The notes under the pieces: model-generated
Database searches by the model: none
What the model saw: only the letters and a program-made list of their open reading frames with translations
Told to the model about the DNA's origin: nothing
Made by a program: the position numbers and the translations under genes
Part shown: positions 35,909 through 45,171 of the stretch, one piece after another
How positions within the stretch are numbered: position 1 is the first letter of the stretch
How the letters are laid out: each line of letters starts with the position of its first letter
Origin: Vogesella indigofera
Lineage (GTDB): Bacteria > Pseudomonadota > Gammaproteobacteria > Burkholderiales > Chromobacteriaceae
Length of the DNA: 64,000 bases
Direction: 5' to 3'
NCBI RefSeq assembly: GCF_003633895.1
Contig: NZ_RBID01000011.1
Coordinates: 1 to 64,000, forward strand

Positions 35909-36507
35909 TCGAACGTGTGGCCGTGATCGACTTCGAGACCACCGGCATCACGCCGGGGCGGGAAGGGCGGGCCACGGAAATCGGCATCGTGATGCTGGAG
36001 GGCGGCGTCATCGTCGACCGTTTCCAGAGCCTGATGAACGCCGGCGTGCGCGTGCCGCCGATGATCGAGCAACTGACCGGCATCAGCAACGCCATGCTGC
36101 GCGCGGCGCCGCCCGCGGCGGGCGTGATGCGCGATGCGGCCAACTTCGTCGGCACCACCCCGCTGGTGGCGCACAATGCCAGCTTCGACCGCAAGTTCTG
36201 GGATTTCGAGCTGGCGCAGTGTGGGCTGGCGCGGACGCAGGACTTTGCCTGCACCCTGTTGCTGTCGCGCCGGCTGCTGCCGCAGGCGCCGGATCACAAG
36301 CTGGGCACGCTGACGCGCTGGGCCGGGCTACCTGCCACCGGCCGCGCCCACCGCGCGCTGGCCGATGCCGAAATGGCGGCCAACCTGCTGCTGCACCTCG
36401 GCCAGACCGTGGCCCGCAGCTGTCGCCAGCCGGTGAATCACGCGCTGCTGTGCAAACTGCAGGCCGTCACCGCGGCCAAGGTGCCGCAGTTCCTGCAGCA
36501 GCACTGA
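35905..36507 (+). CDS. DnaQ-like 3'-5' exonuclease
   Basis: This 200-residue DEDDh exonuclease carries ExoI motif VIDFETTGITPG, ExoII LVAHNASFDRKFWDFE near residue 95, and ExoIII HRALADAEMAANLL near 150, with all four acidic residues and the motif III His. It resembles the epsilon-subunit family but lacks the beta-clamp and alpha-binding tail of DnaQ, so it may be a free repair or RNase T-like enzyme. It starts at ATG 35905 overlapping the preceding small ORF. Its TGA stop is the first base pair of the dispersed repeat copy 2. Two GCGGCCAAC motifs lie inside (36136, 36376). Confidence 0.88.
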   Translation: MIERVAVIDFETTGITPGREGRATEIGIVMLEGGVIVDRFQSLMNAGVRVPPMIEQLTGISNAMLRAAPPAAGVMRDAANFVGTTPLVAHNASFDRKFWDFELAQCGLARTQDFACTLLLSRRLLPQAPDHKLGTLTRWAGLPATGRAHRALADAEMAANLLLHLGQTVARSCRQPVNHALLCKLQAVTAAKVPQFLQQH

Positions 36508-36659
36508 GAACCTGTTCACGATCTGCTGCGACTTGATCTCAATGGGGCGATACGGTGTTGAAAACGGCTTCGGCATGCTTGTTTATCTCTGGATAAAGCC
36601 GCTTCCTCAGCCGTTTTTGCCTTGTCTTGCGTGAGCGTGCGAGATCGTGAACACGCTCT
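36507..36659. repeat. structured dispersed repeat, copy 2
   Basis: A 153-bp element related to 7792-7932. The ends AGAACCTGTTCACGATCT and AGATCGTGAACACGCTCT pair at 16 of 18 positions. The inner arm GAAAACGGC pairs with GCCGTTTTT; relative to copy 1 two base pairs changed on both sides. Its left end uses the A of the exonuclease TGA stop, and its right end lies 6 bases from the stop of the convergent antiporter gene. A 3'-end structure serving both genes, or a small mobile repeat, would fit. Confidence 0.75.
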
Positions 36660-36665
36660 GAGTCC

Positions 36666-38363
36666 TCAATGCAGCACCGGCCGGAAGCGCCCGGCAATGT
36701 GCTGCGCCATGCCGTCGGCCAGCACCTGTTTTTCCAGGAATACATGGCCGCGGTGCTCGCTCTCCAGCAGCATGCCTTCCTCCTCGTTGTCAGTGCGCAG
36801 GATGACCTCGATCGCCGGATTCAGGGTGCGGGCAATCTGGATCATCTGCCGGGTCTTGAAGATGTCCGGCGCGGTCACTACCAGCATGCTGGCGCGAGCG
36901 ACATGCGCCTGGATCAGCACCGCCGCCTCGGCGGCATCGCCGCATACCGCCGGAATGTGGCTGGCGCGCAGCGCTTCGATCAGCTCACGGTTCTCGTCGG
37001 CCACTACGTACGGGATCGCCAGCCGGTCGAGCTGGCTGGCGATGCGCTGCCCCACCTGACCGTAGCCCACCAGCACCACCTGGCCGCTGAGCAGCGCTTG
37101 GTCGACCGACATCGGCAGCTCGGCCAGCGGGTCGTCGCGCCGTTCCAGCTTCTGTGCCAGCGGCGAGTGCCGGCGCAGCCAGCTCTGCAGCGGGGCGATG
37201 CTGCCAAACAGCGCGGCGTTCAGCGCGATCGAGATCAGTGCGCCGGCCAGGATCAGGCTTTGCCCGGCCGCCGACAGCAGACCCAGGCTCATGCCGAGGC
37301 CGGCAAGGATGAAGGAAAACTCGCCGATCTGCGCCAAGCTGACGCCGACCGTCAGCGCGGTATTCAGCGGATAGCGGAACAGCAGTACCAGCGCGATGGC
37401 GGCAATGGTTTTGCCCAGCATGATGATGGCGACCACAGTCAGCACCTTCAGCGGCTCCTGCAGCAGGATCGCCGGGTCGAACAGCATGCCTACCGACACG
37501 AAGAACAGCACCGAAAAGGCATCGCGCAGCGGCAGCGATTCGTCGGCAGCGCGGTGGCTGAACTCCGACTCGCGCATCATCATGCCGGCAAAGAAAGCGC
37601 CCAGTGCGAACGACACGTCGAACAGCTTGGCCGAGCCCAGCGCCACACACAGCGCCGCGGCGATCACGCACAGCGTGAACAGCTCGCGCGAGCCGGTGCG
37701 CGCCACCAGCCACAGCAGCCGCGGAAACAGGCGGCGGCCGACGATCAGCATCAGCGCGATGAAGGCCGCGACCTTGGCCAGGGTGATCAGCAGTGTCATG
37801 CCCATGCCGTTGCTGGCGCCGCTTGCGGCCTCGCCGCCGAGCAGGCTGCTCAGTGGTGGCAGCAGCACCAGCACCAGCACCATGGCGAGGTCTTCGACGA
37901 TCAGCCAGCCGACGGCGATGCGACCGTTGATGCTGTCCAGCACCCCCCGGTCCTCCAGTGCCCGCAGCAGCACCACGGTGCTGGCCACCGACAGGCACAA
38001 GCCGAACACCAGAGCCTCACCCGCCGGCCAGCCCCAGTACAAGGCTGTCGCCGCCCCCAGCGCGGTGGCCACCGCGATCTGCACGATGGCCCCTGGCACT
38101 GAAATGCGTTTCACCGCCATCAGGTCCGACAGCGAGAAGTGCAGGCCGACGCCGAACATCAGCAACATCACGCCTATCTCGGACAATTGACCGGCCAGCG
38201 CCACATCGGCAACAAAACCGGGCGTGGAAGGGCCGATCAGCACCCCGGCCAGCAAATAGCCGACCAGCGGCGGCATGGCCAGGCGAGTGGCGGCATAACC
38301 GAACAGCATGGCCAGGCCCAGCCCGGCGGCGATAGTGGAGATCAGGGAGATATCGTGCGGCAT
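36666..38363 (-). CDS. ybaL: YbaL/KefB-type cation:proton antiporter with RCK domain
   Basis: This 565-residue CPA2 transporter has about 12 transmembrane helices (residues 5-385), including GYLLAGVLIGPSTPGF and the transport-site region SVASTVVLLRALEDRG, then a cytoplasmic RCK/TrkA-N domain with the Rossmann motif VVLVGYGQVGQRIASQLDRL near residue 415 and RTDNEEEGMLL. It resembles YbaL more than KefB/C because the glutathione-site features are absent as far as I can judge. It exchanges K+ or Na+ for H+ across the inner membrane. It is the last gene before the island border. Confidence 0.9.
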   Translation of the reverse strand: MPHDISLISTIAAGLGLAMLFGYAATRLAMPPLVGYLLAGVLIGPSTPGFVADVALAGQLSEIGVMLLMFGVGLHFSLSDLMAVKRISVPGAIVQIAVATALGAATALYWGWPAGEALVFGLCLSVASTVVLLRALEDRGVLDSINGRIAVGWLIVEDLAMVLVLVLLPPLSSLLGGEAASGASNGMGMTLLITLAKVAAFIALMLIVGRRLFPRLLWLVARTGSRELFTLCVIAAALCVALGSAKLFDVSFALGAFFAGMMMRESEFSHRAADESLPLRDAFSVLFFVSVGMLFDPAILLQEPLKVLTVVAIIMLGKTIAAIALVLLFRYPLNTALTVGVSLAQIGEFSFILAGLGMSLGLLSAAGQSLILAGALISIALNAALFGSIAPLQSWLRRHSPLAQKLERRDDPLAELPMSVDQALLSGQVVLVGYGQVGQRIASQLDRLAIPYVVADENRELIEALRASHIPAVCGDAAEAAVLIQAHVARASMLVVTAPDIFKTRQMIQIARTLNPAIEVILRTDNEEEGMLLESEHRGHVFLEKQVLADGMAQHIAGRFRPVLH

Positions 38364-38876
38364 CGCTTTCCTTTTATGAATCGAACAGTCAATGACAAGG
38401 ATCGTTAAATCCGGTGTAGTCCGGAAACGGGATGTTGACCAGCGAGGATGCGGCCATATAGGCTGGCCCGGTTTACCTAGGTTGGCTATTGATTGACTGT
38501 CTCAGTCTGACAAGTTCCTGAAATATCGTGAAATTACCGTGTTAATCATAAAAAATCGGATTTTTAGACGATTAATATCGTGATATGGCTGGTTTTAACG
38601 GTTTATGAAGATGGAGCACAAACGGGGCGGAGTGGTGGGAGCCGTGGCGACGGCTCTGGCGGTCGACGGTAAGACTTGGTGGTAGCTGGCTTGTGCCAAA
38701 GCAAGCGCAAATTATGTGGTGGAGCAGGATGGTTGCCTGTGACAAAAATCGCGCAAAACTGTGCCAAAAATAACGCGAAGTTACACGGTCATTGTGTAGC
38801 ACCCACAGGTAACAGGCAAAGAAAAAAGCCATTAAAAACCAGTAATTTACTGATCTTCAATGGCTTTTGTATCCGG
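38364..38876. other. intergenic region left of the island border
   Basis: There is no convincing gene in these 513 bases. Composition shifts from GC-rich to AT-rich after about 38,510. Near 38,824-38,868 a composite hairpin (AAAAGCCATT with AATGGCTTTT, inner CAGTAA/TTACTG) is followed, on the minus strand, by a T-run, so it is a leftward intrinsic terminator with no gene of its own in front of it. Confidence 0.55.
38824..38868 (-). terminator. orphan leftward terminator at island border
   Basis: Read on the minus strand, arms AAAAGCCATT and AATGGCTTTT close a second stem CAGTAA/TTACTG and run into TTTTTTC. It directly follows, in that direction, a fragment ending CGCCGCCTCCACCA. It is best explained as the terminator of a tmRNA or tRNA gene whose body was displaced by the island. 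Confidence 0.65.
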
Positions 38877-38897
38877 TGGTGGAGGCGGCGTCCACCA
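38877..38897. other. putative attachment-site remnant (tmRNA/tRNA 3' end)
   Basis: On the minus strand this reads CGCCGCCTCCACCA at 38890-38877, the acceptor-end sequence expected of a tmRNA or tRNA ending in CCA. The bases also form an inverted repeat TGGTGGA-N7-TCCACCA (38877-38897). It lies 144 bases before the integrase start, where the attL of a P4-type element is expected. No second copy is visible to the right within the window. Confidence 0.5.
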
Positions 38898-39040
38898 TTG
38901 GCATGTCTATTGTTGTCTACAAAATTCCATCTTTTCTTTTATTTTACATGATGTTACGAATTTTGTTGTCCACGAAAGTCTACCGATGTACGCTTGAAGC
39001 CATCTAAAAATGGCTACCATGATGGCTACTAGGTTTCTCC

Positions 39041-40243
39041 ATGGCACTTCTTACTGACCGCAAAGCAAAGTCCCTCAAACCGACTGATGCAGCTCTCCCA
39101 CACGGTGGGATAGTCGGCCTAGCCCTTCATCCACTAAAGACTGTAGGGCATGGTCAATGGAAGTTACGCTACATCAGTCCGATTACTGGTAAGCGTCGTG
39201 CCATAGGGCTTGGCAGCTACCCCGGCATCTCTATTGCAGAGGTAACGCAAAAGGGACTCGAAGTTCGCGAGTTGCTTGCCCAAGGTAAAGATCCACTTGA
39301 ACAGGCAAAGCTTGCGGCTCGCATCAAGGTACAGGTGCCTACATTTGCCGAAGCTGCCCGCTTGCTCCATGCAGAGCTCTTGCCTGGCTGGCGCAACAAA
39401 AAACACGGTTTCGACTGGATAAATAGCTTGGAAATGTATGTGTTTCCCATTATCGGCGACGTCCTTGTTAACGACTTGAAGCCCAGTCATTTTGCTGACG
39501 TACTGCGCCCAATCTGGCTGGAAAAAAAGGAAACCGCTTCACGCGTTAAACAGCGCTGCCACGCTGTGATGGGATGGACGTGGGCACATGACTTTGTTTC
39601 CGGCAACCCATTGGACGTCGTGACCAAATTACTTCCAACTCAAAAGCAAGCTGTACAACACCATCCTGCTATGCCTTGGAGAATCGCGCCATGTTTCTGG
39701 AGGGGGAGCCTTGCGAATTACCCGCGTGGAGAAACCACAAGACCCCTCTTGGGGTTCTTGATTCTGACGGCAACGCGATCAGGTGAGGCCCGTGCAACCA
39801 CATGGCAAGAGATAGATCTTGCTCGTAAGATTTGGACCATCCCGGCAGAGAGGATGAAAGCTGGCGTTCAGCACCGGGTTCCTTTGAGCGCACAAGCAAT
39901 TTCTATTTTGGAAGGCCAGGTTGGGTTACATGATGAAATCGTGTTTCCAAGCCCGACGGGCAAGATCCCATCGGACATGATCCTGACTGCTTTCTTGCGT
40001 CGCGAACGTGCGCCAAGCGACGCCGAGGGTCGTCCAGCCACTGCTCATGGTTTTCGCTCTAGCTTTCGAGACTGGGCAAGCGAGAACGGCTATCGCAAGG
40101 ATCTGGCGGAAAGGGCTCTTGCGCACACGATAGCGAATCAGGTCGAAGCGGCTTATCACCGCACCGACTTACTGGAAGAGCGTCGATCTATGATGCAGGC
40201 TTGGGCTGACTTCTTGTCTTCCTCAACTGACGGATGTGAGTAG
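39041..40243 (+). CDS. int: P4-type tyrosine recombinase (integrase)
   Basis: This 400-residue integrase has the N-terminal DUF4102 arm-binding domain (MALLTDRKAKSLKPTD, GLGSYPGISIAEVTQKGLE), a core-binding domain (about 95-200), and the catalytic domain with Arg in ATRSGEARATTW, the HxxR box HGFRSSFRDWAS, the second His in LAHTIANQVEAAYHR, and nucleophile Tyr in that last motif. Such enzymes insert islands into the 3' ends of tRNA or tmRNA genes. It sits 144 bases inside the putative attachment remnant and reads into the island. The region lacks the core-genome motif, which is consistent with import. Confidence 0.93.
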   Translation: MALLTDRKAKSLKPTDAALPHGGIVGLALHPLKTVGHGQWKLRYISPITGKRRAIGLGSYPGISIAEVTQKGLEVRELLAQGKDPLEQAKLAARIKVQVPTFAEAARLLHAELLPGWRNKKHGFDWINSLEMYVFPIIGDVLVNDLKPSHFADVLRPIWLEKKETASRVKQRCHAVMGWTWAHDFVSGNPLDVVTKLLPTQKQAVQHHPAMPWRIAPCFWRGSLANYPRGETTRPLLGFLILTATRSGEARATTWQEIDLARKIWTIPAERMKAGVQHRVPLSAQAISILEGQVGLHDEIVFPSPTGKIPSDMILTAFLRRERAPSDAEGRPATAHGFRSSFRDWASENGYRKDLAERALAHTIANQVEAAYHRTDLLEERRSMMQAWADFLSSSTDGCE

Positions 40244-40418
40244 CAATTTCCGCTACCGAATCGATTGAACCTCATCACAATAAGCCGGCTTGGTGGCCAT
40301 GCTGCTGCCACATAACCCAGCCTAGGCGACACTATGGCCGTTCAATCACAGAGTGCAGCAACGCTTAGTGCACGATATAGGGCGGCTAGTGGCTCGGTGC
40401 AAAGCCTTCACACTGGTC
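40244..40418. other. non-coding stretch between integrase and IS remnant
   Basis: I see no gene, clear terminator or repeat in these 175 bases; they may be residue from earlier insertions. Confidence 0.4.
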
Positions 40419-41108
40419 TGTCCCGCTCTCCATGGACTACGGGTTAAGCACTAAGCACTGAACGACTTTGTTCGAATTCAACCGGGGTCAGATACCCCAG
40501 TGTCGAATGGCGTCGTTGGTGATTGTAAAAGCGGATGTAATCAAACACATCAGTACGCGCTTTCTCGTAGCCCCAATAACTGGTTAGATAAACCCGTTCC
40601 GACTTCAGCGAGCGGAAGAAGCTTTCCATCGCAGCATTATCCCAGTAGTTCCCGGCGCGGGAGTGACTCGGTACCATCCCAGGCTGTTTCAGCAATGCCT
40701 GGTAGTCAAAGGCACAGTACTGACTCCCCCGGTCCGAATGCAGAATCACCGCTCCTGAAGGCTTGCGACGTGCCACGGCCATCGTCAGGGCGGCATGAAC
40801 CAGCTCTTGCTGCATTCAATGATGCATGGTACATGCCCACTATCGCCAGGGAATGCAAGTCGAGTACCACTACGAGATACAGCCACCCTTCACCGGTCCG
40901 GATATAGGTCATCTCAGATATCCAGCGCTGATTGATGTCGCCAGCGGTGAATTGTCGCTGCAGCAGATTGGGCGCTACGGGCAGAAGATGCTTCCCGCCA
41001 CTGACTGGTCGCCAACGTTTACTGGTTCTGACCCTGATGCCGTTTCGCCGTAGCAAGTCCTCAATGCGTTCCCATTGGTCACCTCTCAGCGCGTACTATT
41101 TGTCATGG
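40419..41108 (-). mobile_element. scrambled IS remnant: IS5-type start fused to IS3-type transposase
   Basis: On the minus strand an IS3-family OrfB fragment is recognisable: LPVAPNLLQRQFTAGDINQRW, HSDRGSQYCAFDYQALL, ESFFRSLKSERVYLTSYWGY and FYNHQRRHSTLGYLTPVEFE. A frameshift near 40,815-40,840 splits it, and the first catalytic Asp position reads Glu (WISEMTYI). Upstream, in the same frame, is YALRGDQWERIEDLL (about 41,051-41,095), the N-terminus of an IS5-family transposase. Two unrelated IS elements have thus been joined by deletion. The left limit, TGTCCCGC at 40,419, is a tentative IS end. Confidence 0.7.
40444..41056 (-). pseudogene. IS3-family transposase, truncated and frameshifted
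   Basis: Two overlapping frames (41,056 down to about 40,830, and 40,815 down to 40,444) together rebuild the C-terminal two thirds of an OrfB integrase domain. The N-terminal helix-turn-helix-like part is missing and replaced by IS5 sequence. It cannot make an active enzyme. Confidence 0.8.
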
Positions 41109-41192
41109 GCAATTATTAGTAGGGGCAGGATTTTTTCTTCAATACCCGGCAGAGAATTGATGACATGGCCTATCACCTGTTGGCTGTGCGCA

Positions 41193-43802
41193 CTAAAGTG
41201 CGCAATCCGCCAATCGTGTCAACGTTGCCATATCCAGCTGTTGGGCGGCGCGGATGATCTGTGTCGCCAGTGGGCGCTGTGTCGGCTCTGTATCACCCAA
41301 GGTCTGTGCCCAGACCTCGAGATCACTAATCCGTCCGTCCTGTAGCAGGGTAGTCAGCTCGGTAAGCTGGGTGTCGCTCAGCGCGGCTGCTAGCGTGGAA
41401 CGTGACTGCGGCAGCAGCGGGTGCAGTAATTGCTGTAATTGCGCCGGGCTGGCCGGTTTTTGCAAATAGCCATCAAAATCCAGTGTCGGCGGCAGATGTG
41501 CTGGACGACAGGCAACCATGCTGGAGAACAGCAGCACTGGCGGTGATGTCTGTTGCTGGCGCAGGGTTGCCAGCAAATCCCAGCCATCACAGGCCGGCAT
41601 CTGCTGGTCCGACACGATGGCATCGACGGTGTGATAGGCCAGCAATGAGAGCGCGGCATAGCCATCGGCTGCTTCCAGTACATCGTGTCCGGCACTTTGC
41701 AGCCAATCGACGGTCAGAGCGCGGCTCTGCGCGTGATCATCCACCAGCAGGATGCGGTAGCCAGAGGCTGATGGTGCCGTCTGGGGCTGTAATGTGGTCG
41801 CTGCGGGCGCAGCTATGTGCGCCAACGCCACCGGAATGCAAAAGGAGAATGTGCTGCCCACGCCCAGTGTGCTGTCGGCCTGCAGCTTGCTGCCCATTTT
41901 TGCCAGCAGGCCGGCGCTGATCACGAGGCCCAAACCGGTGCCCTGAGTATGCTGCACATTGTCGCCGCGCCTGAACGGTTGAAACAGGCGGCCAAGTGTG
42001 TCATCCGACATGCCGATACCGCTATCGCTGACGCAGATTGTCAGCAGCCATTGTCCATTTTGTTGTCGTGCCTGCACTGCCAGCCGGATCACACCATCAC
42101 GGGTGAACTTGGCGGCATTAGACAGGAGGTTGGCCAGCACCTGGCGCAAGCGCTTGAAGTCCAGATGCAGCAGCGGCGGTATCTCGTCATCGGTCACCAG
42201 CTCGAAGCGGTTGCCGTGCGGTGCGGTCAGCTGTTGTGCGTCATTGACTATGCTGCGCAGGAAATCGGCCCAGGCGCCGTCTTGCGGTCGCAGGGTAATC
42301 TCTCCAAGATGATTAGAGGAAAAATCAATCAGCTCGTCAATCAGCGCCAATTGATGGCGGGCGTTGTCCTCGATGGCGCGCAGGCATACCGCGCTGTCGG
42401 TACGCGGCTGATACAACAGTCGGGTGTAGCCGATGATGATGGATAAGGGCGCGCGCAGATCGTGGCTAATATGCGCCAGCAGGCGGTTTTTGGCCTGATT
42501 GGCCTCGTGTGCCTCGCGCAAGGCGACATCCAGTGCGACGGTGCGCGCAATCACTTGCTGTTCCAGCTTGTCACGCTGCTGTTCCTTCAGTACCAGCAAG
42601 GAGGTAATCGCCTGCTCCTTCTGGATGCGCACTCTGCGCATCTGCAGGGTAAACGCGGTCAGTAACATGCCGGTACTGGCGATGCTGCCTAGCGGCGCAC
42701 CATACTCCGACATCACATCGGATACCCTCCAGCCGAGGATTTCCATCACCCGTGCCAGATTACCCAGCATGCAGGCAAAGCTTGCCAAGCCATAGGCCCA
42801 GCCACCCACCGGGCCCCGGTATAACAGCACCAAACACAGCACTGGCATGGTTACCGTCACCACCAGACTCAATACCGTGCCCAGCTGAGCACCGAGACGG
42901 TAATCAAGCAGTAAGATGCCAATTATGGAACACAGGCAGAACAGCAGGCCCAATAAAAAACGATCCCAGCGCAGTGCATGCTGGCGGGTGTCCAGAAATT
43001 CGCGGAACATCAGCAAGAAAAAGGCAATCGACAGTGTCGCGCTGAGCGAAATGATGCGGGTCGCCCAAAACGTCGCTTCTGGCCACAGATAGTGGAAACC
43101 AAAGCCGGTAATGCTGATCTCGTAGATCACATAGGTCAGCACTGATAGCGCGTAGTAGGCAAAACCGTAGCGGCGCAGGGAAAAAAACAGCATCAGGCTG
43201 TACAGCGCCATGATGGTCAGCGCGCCAAACTCCACACCGTGCAACAGGCGGTGCGCCCCCTCGTTGGCGCGAAAGTGTTCCGGAAGCCACAGCCGGGGTA
43301 GCAAGGAAATACTGGTCTCGCTGGCGATGCGCCATACCAGCTCGCGGCTTTCTCCTGCGGCCAACCTTACCGGAAAAACCGGTGTGGTCGTATCCAGTGG
43401 CCGGACGGCGAACGGACGCTTTGTGCCGGCTTCTTCCGCCTGCCAGCGCCCGCCTGCGAGCTGGTACAGGGTTACTTCCTGCAGGCGTGCGGTACCGGTT
43501 TCCAGCCATACCGTTACCGGATGGGAGGACGGATTCCGCAAGCGGGTTCGCAGCCAGAACGCGGAGTGCGAATAACCCGGCGTTAGTTGCCTGCTGCTGG
43601 CTGGTTGAAAGCGCGGCTGTGCCAGGATGTCTGTCAGTGAGGCATTCGCGTTGACGTCCTCGGTCAGCAACACATAAGGCTGAAGCAGGACGCCATCTTC
43701 CGTGCCGTTTACGACATAAGACTTGTCCGTGCTTACCGCCAGCGCTGCACCACCTAGCCACCAACACAGTCCGCAGAGCAGCAGTAAGAGCTTTATGCGC
43801 AT
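41193..43802 (-). CDS. hybrid histidine kinase with 7TM-DISM sensor
   Basis: This 869-residue membrane kinase has a signal sequence (1-22), a periplasmic 7TMR-DISMED2 beta domain (about 28-175), seven helices (about 187-390), a coiled coil, HisKA with phospho-His447 in LLAHISHDLRAPLS, an ATPase domain (N box LANLLSNAAKFT, G boxes SDSGIGMS and GTGLGLVIS), and a receiver domain with Asp732 in IVSDQQMP. The roughly 90-residue tail after the receiver is helical. DISM sensors usually bind carbohydrates or other small ligands. The ATG at 43802 lies inside the response-regulator gene (10-base overlap), so the two are translationally coupled. An 8-bp hairpin spans the stop (41,187-41,204). Confidence 0.92.
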   Translation of the reverse strand: MRIKLLLLLCGLCWWLGGAALAVSTDKSYVVNGTEDGVLLQPYVLLTEDVNANASLTDILAQPRFQPASSRQLTPGYSHSAFWLRTRLRNPSSHPVTVWLETGTARLQEVTLYQLAGGRWQAEEAGTKRPFAVRPLDTTTPVFPVRLAAGESRELVWRIASETSISLLPRLWLPEHFRANEGAHRLLHGVEFGALTIMALYSLMLFFSLRRYGFAYYALSVLTYVIYEISITGFGFHYLWPEATFWATRIISLSATLSIAFFLLMFREFLDTRQHALRWDRFLLGLLFCLCSIIGILLLDYRLGAQLGTVLSLVVTVTMPVLCLVLLYRGPVGGWAYGLASFACMLGNLARVMEILGWRVSDVMSEYGAPLGSIASTGMLLTAFTLQMRRVRIQKEQAITSLLVLKEQQRDKLEQQVIARTVALDVALREAHEANQAKNRLLAHISHDLRAPLSIIIGYTRLLYQPRTDSAVCLRAIEDNARHQLALIDELIDFSSNHLGEITLRPQDGAWADFLRSIVNDAQQLTAPHGNRFELVTDDEIPPLLHLDFKRLRQVLANLLSNAAKFTRDGVIRLAVQARQQNGQWLLTICVSDSGIGMSDDTLGRLFQPFRRGDNVQHTQGTGLGLVISAGLLAKMGSKLQADSTLGVGSTFSFCIPVALAHIAAPAATTLQPQTAPSASGYRILLVDDHAQSRALTVDWLQSAGHDVLEAADGYAALSLLAYHTVDAIVSDQQMPACDGWDLLATLRQQQTSPPVLLFSSMVACRPAHLPPTLDFDGYLQKPASPAQLQQLLHPLLPQSRSTLAAALSDTQLTELTTLLQDGRISDLEVWAQTLGDTEPTQRPLATQIIRAAQQLDMATLTRLADCAL

Positions 43803-44590
43803 TGTTCGCCAGGGGCAACATCCCCTTGTCGCAGCAATTTGCGATAGGCCGTCGGCGGTAGACCAAAGCGCTCGCGGAATGCGGTGGAGAAATTGCCGGC
43901 ATTCTGAAAGCCCAGCTGTTCGGCAATCATCTGTACGCTGGTGTCGCCTTGCTCCAGCCATTGCTTGGCCACCCGCAGCCGTTCCTCGCGCAGATAGGCA
44001 AACACGGTCAGGCCGGTGCGTTCCTTGAACACGGCGGACAGTTTTTTCTCATGGCTACCTACGCTGCTGGCGATGTCGTCCACGGTAATTGGCTCGCCTA
44101 GGTGCTGGCAGATCACGGCAATGCCTGCCTGTAGCAAAACCTCATCCGGTGCAATGGCCGATGGTGACAGCTGCATAGCCAACCCGGATGCCGGCGCCAT
44201 CCTTGCCGACAAGCTCAGATGAATGCGCACGCGGGCCAAGACCTCCTCGGGCAGAAACGGCTTGTTCACATAATCGACCCCGCCGATGGAAAGTCCGGTC
44301 AGCCGCTCTTCTGCGGCATTGGCCGCTGACAGGAAAATCACTGGGATGTCGCGGGTCAGCGGGTCTGCCTTTAGCAGGCGGCAAGCGCTAAAACCGTCCA
44401 TTTTGGGCATGCGCACATCAAGCAGGATCAAGTCCGGGTGTAAGGTCTTGGCACGCTGATAGCCTTGGTGTCCATCAAATGCAATCGACATTCTGAAGCG
44501 GTGAACATCAAGCACATCTTTCAACAGTCGCAACTCATCCAGCGAGTCATCAACCAGCAGGATATGCGCTGAAAGCAAGTCTGTTGGCAT
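43793..44590 (-). CDS. response regulator with AraC-type DNA-binding domain
   Basis: This 265-residue protein has an N-terminal receiver (ILLVDDSLDELRLLKD, phospho-Asp58 in LILLDVRMPKMDGF, Lys in YVNKPF) and a C-terminal AraC HTH pair (about 160-260: ITVDDIASSVGSHEKKLSAV, MIAEQLGFQNAGNFSTAFRE). ATG 44590 is used because the receiver begins there; an in-frame ATG at 44620 adds ten residues. It forms a coupled pair with the hybrid kinase downstream and is divergent from the giant autotransporter gene, 581 bases away. Direct control of the autotransporter is a reasonable inference. Confidence 0.92.
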   Translation of the reverse strand: MPTDLLSAHILLVDDSLDELRLLKDVLDVHRFRMSIAFDGHQGYQRAKTLHPDLILLDVRMPKMDGFSACRLLKADPLTRDIPVIFLSAANAAEERLTGLSIGGVDYVNKPFLPEEVLARVRIHLSLSARMAPASGLAMQLSPSAIAPDEVLLQAGIAVICQHLGEPITVDDIASSVGSHEKKLSAVFKERTGLTVFAYLREERLRVAKQWLEQGDTSVQMIAEQLGFQNAGNFSTAFRERFGLPPTAYRKLLRQGDVAPGEQCA

Positions 44591-45171
44591 GGTTGTTCGT
44601 ATTTTTGAAATATGAATCAAGAATAAGATTCTAGCTGTTAAACCGGGGGCTGTAATGAATTTTCAGCCGAATAAAAATGCCGTTTCTTTAGATGACATTT
44701 GAAATCAATTAACATTGAATGGCAGTATTATTGCTTATGTTTTAGTTTAATATTATTTGCTGGCGTGATGGTTTTAATGTCTTGTCATTGCTATTTTTGC
44801 ATTTATGTAACAAGAAACTGCCAAGGCAATGAATTTACTATTTTTAATGTGGATTTGTTTTCATGTTGTTGATTTTTAATGAATTTATGCTTTTTTCTCA
44901 AGGTTTCTTCCTCTGCGTGTCTAGCGGTTATTTCCCGGGCGTCCCGTTTTCCAAACATTCTATACGCCAATTCAAATATTGCCATTTACATATCGACATA
45001 GCATCGCAAGCAACTGAATTCATTCAGATTGCTCGGCATCGCATCATTTGTCGCTAGCGCCGCCATGGAGTCATCGTTTGGGGCGGACGAGGCAGTACGA
45101 GCCAATTTGAAATTCCGGTGCCGCCCCGCTTGCGGTGTGCGCTTTCAACTTCACTACTGGCCTGACATAAC
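44591..45171. promoter_or_regulatory. AT-rich divergent control region of the autotransporter
   Basis: No gene is visible in 581 bases. The left two thirds are strongly AT-rich (44,600-45,000), with many TTTAAT/TATTAT hexamers; the last 120 bases are GC-rich. It separates the AraC-type response regulator from the autotransporter and presumably holds both promoters, with room for several AraC-type sites. I cannot pick out the operators. Confidence 0.5.

Noticed and set aside
38364-39040. Possible intact tRNA or tmRNA gene at the island border
   Set aside because: Only an acceptor-end fragment and a terminator are visible; no D, anticodon or T arm can be folded.
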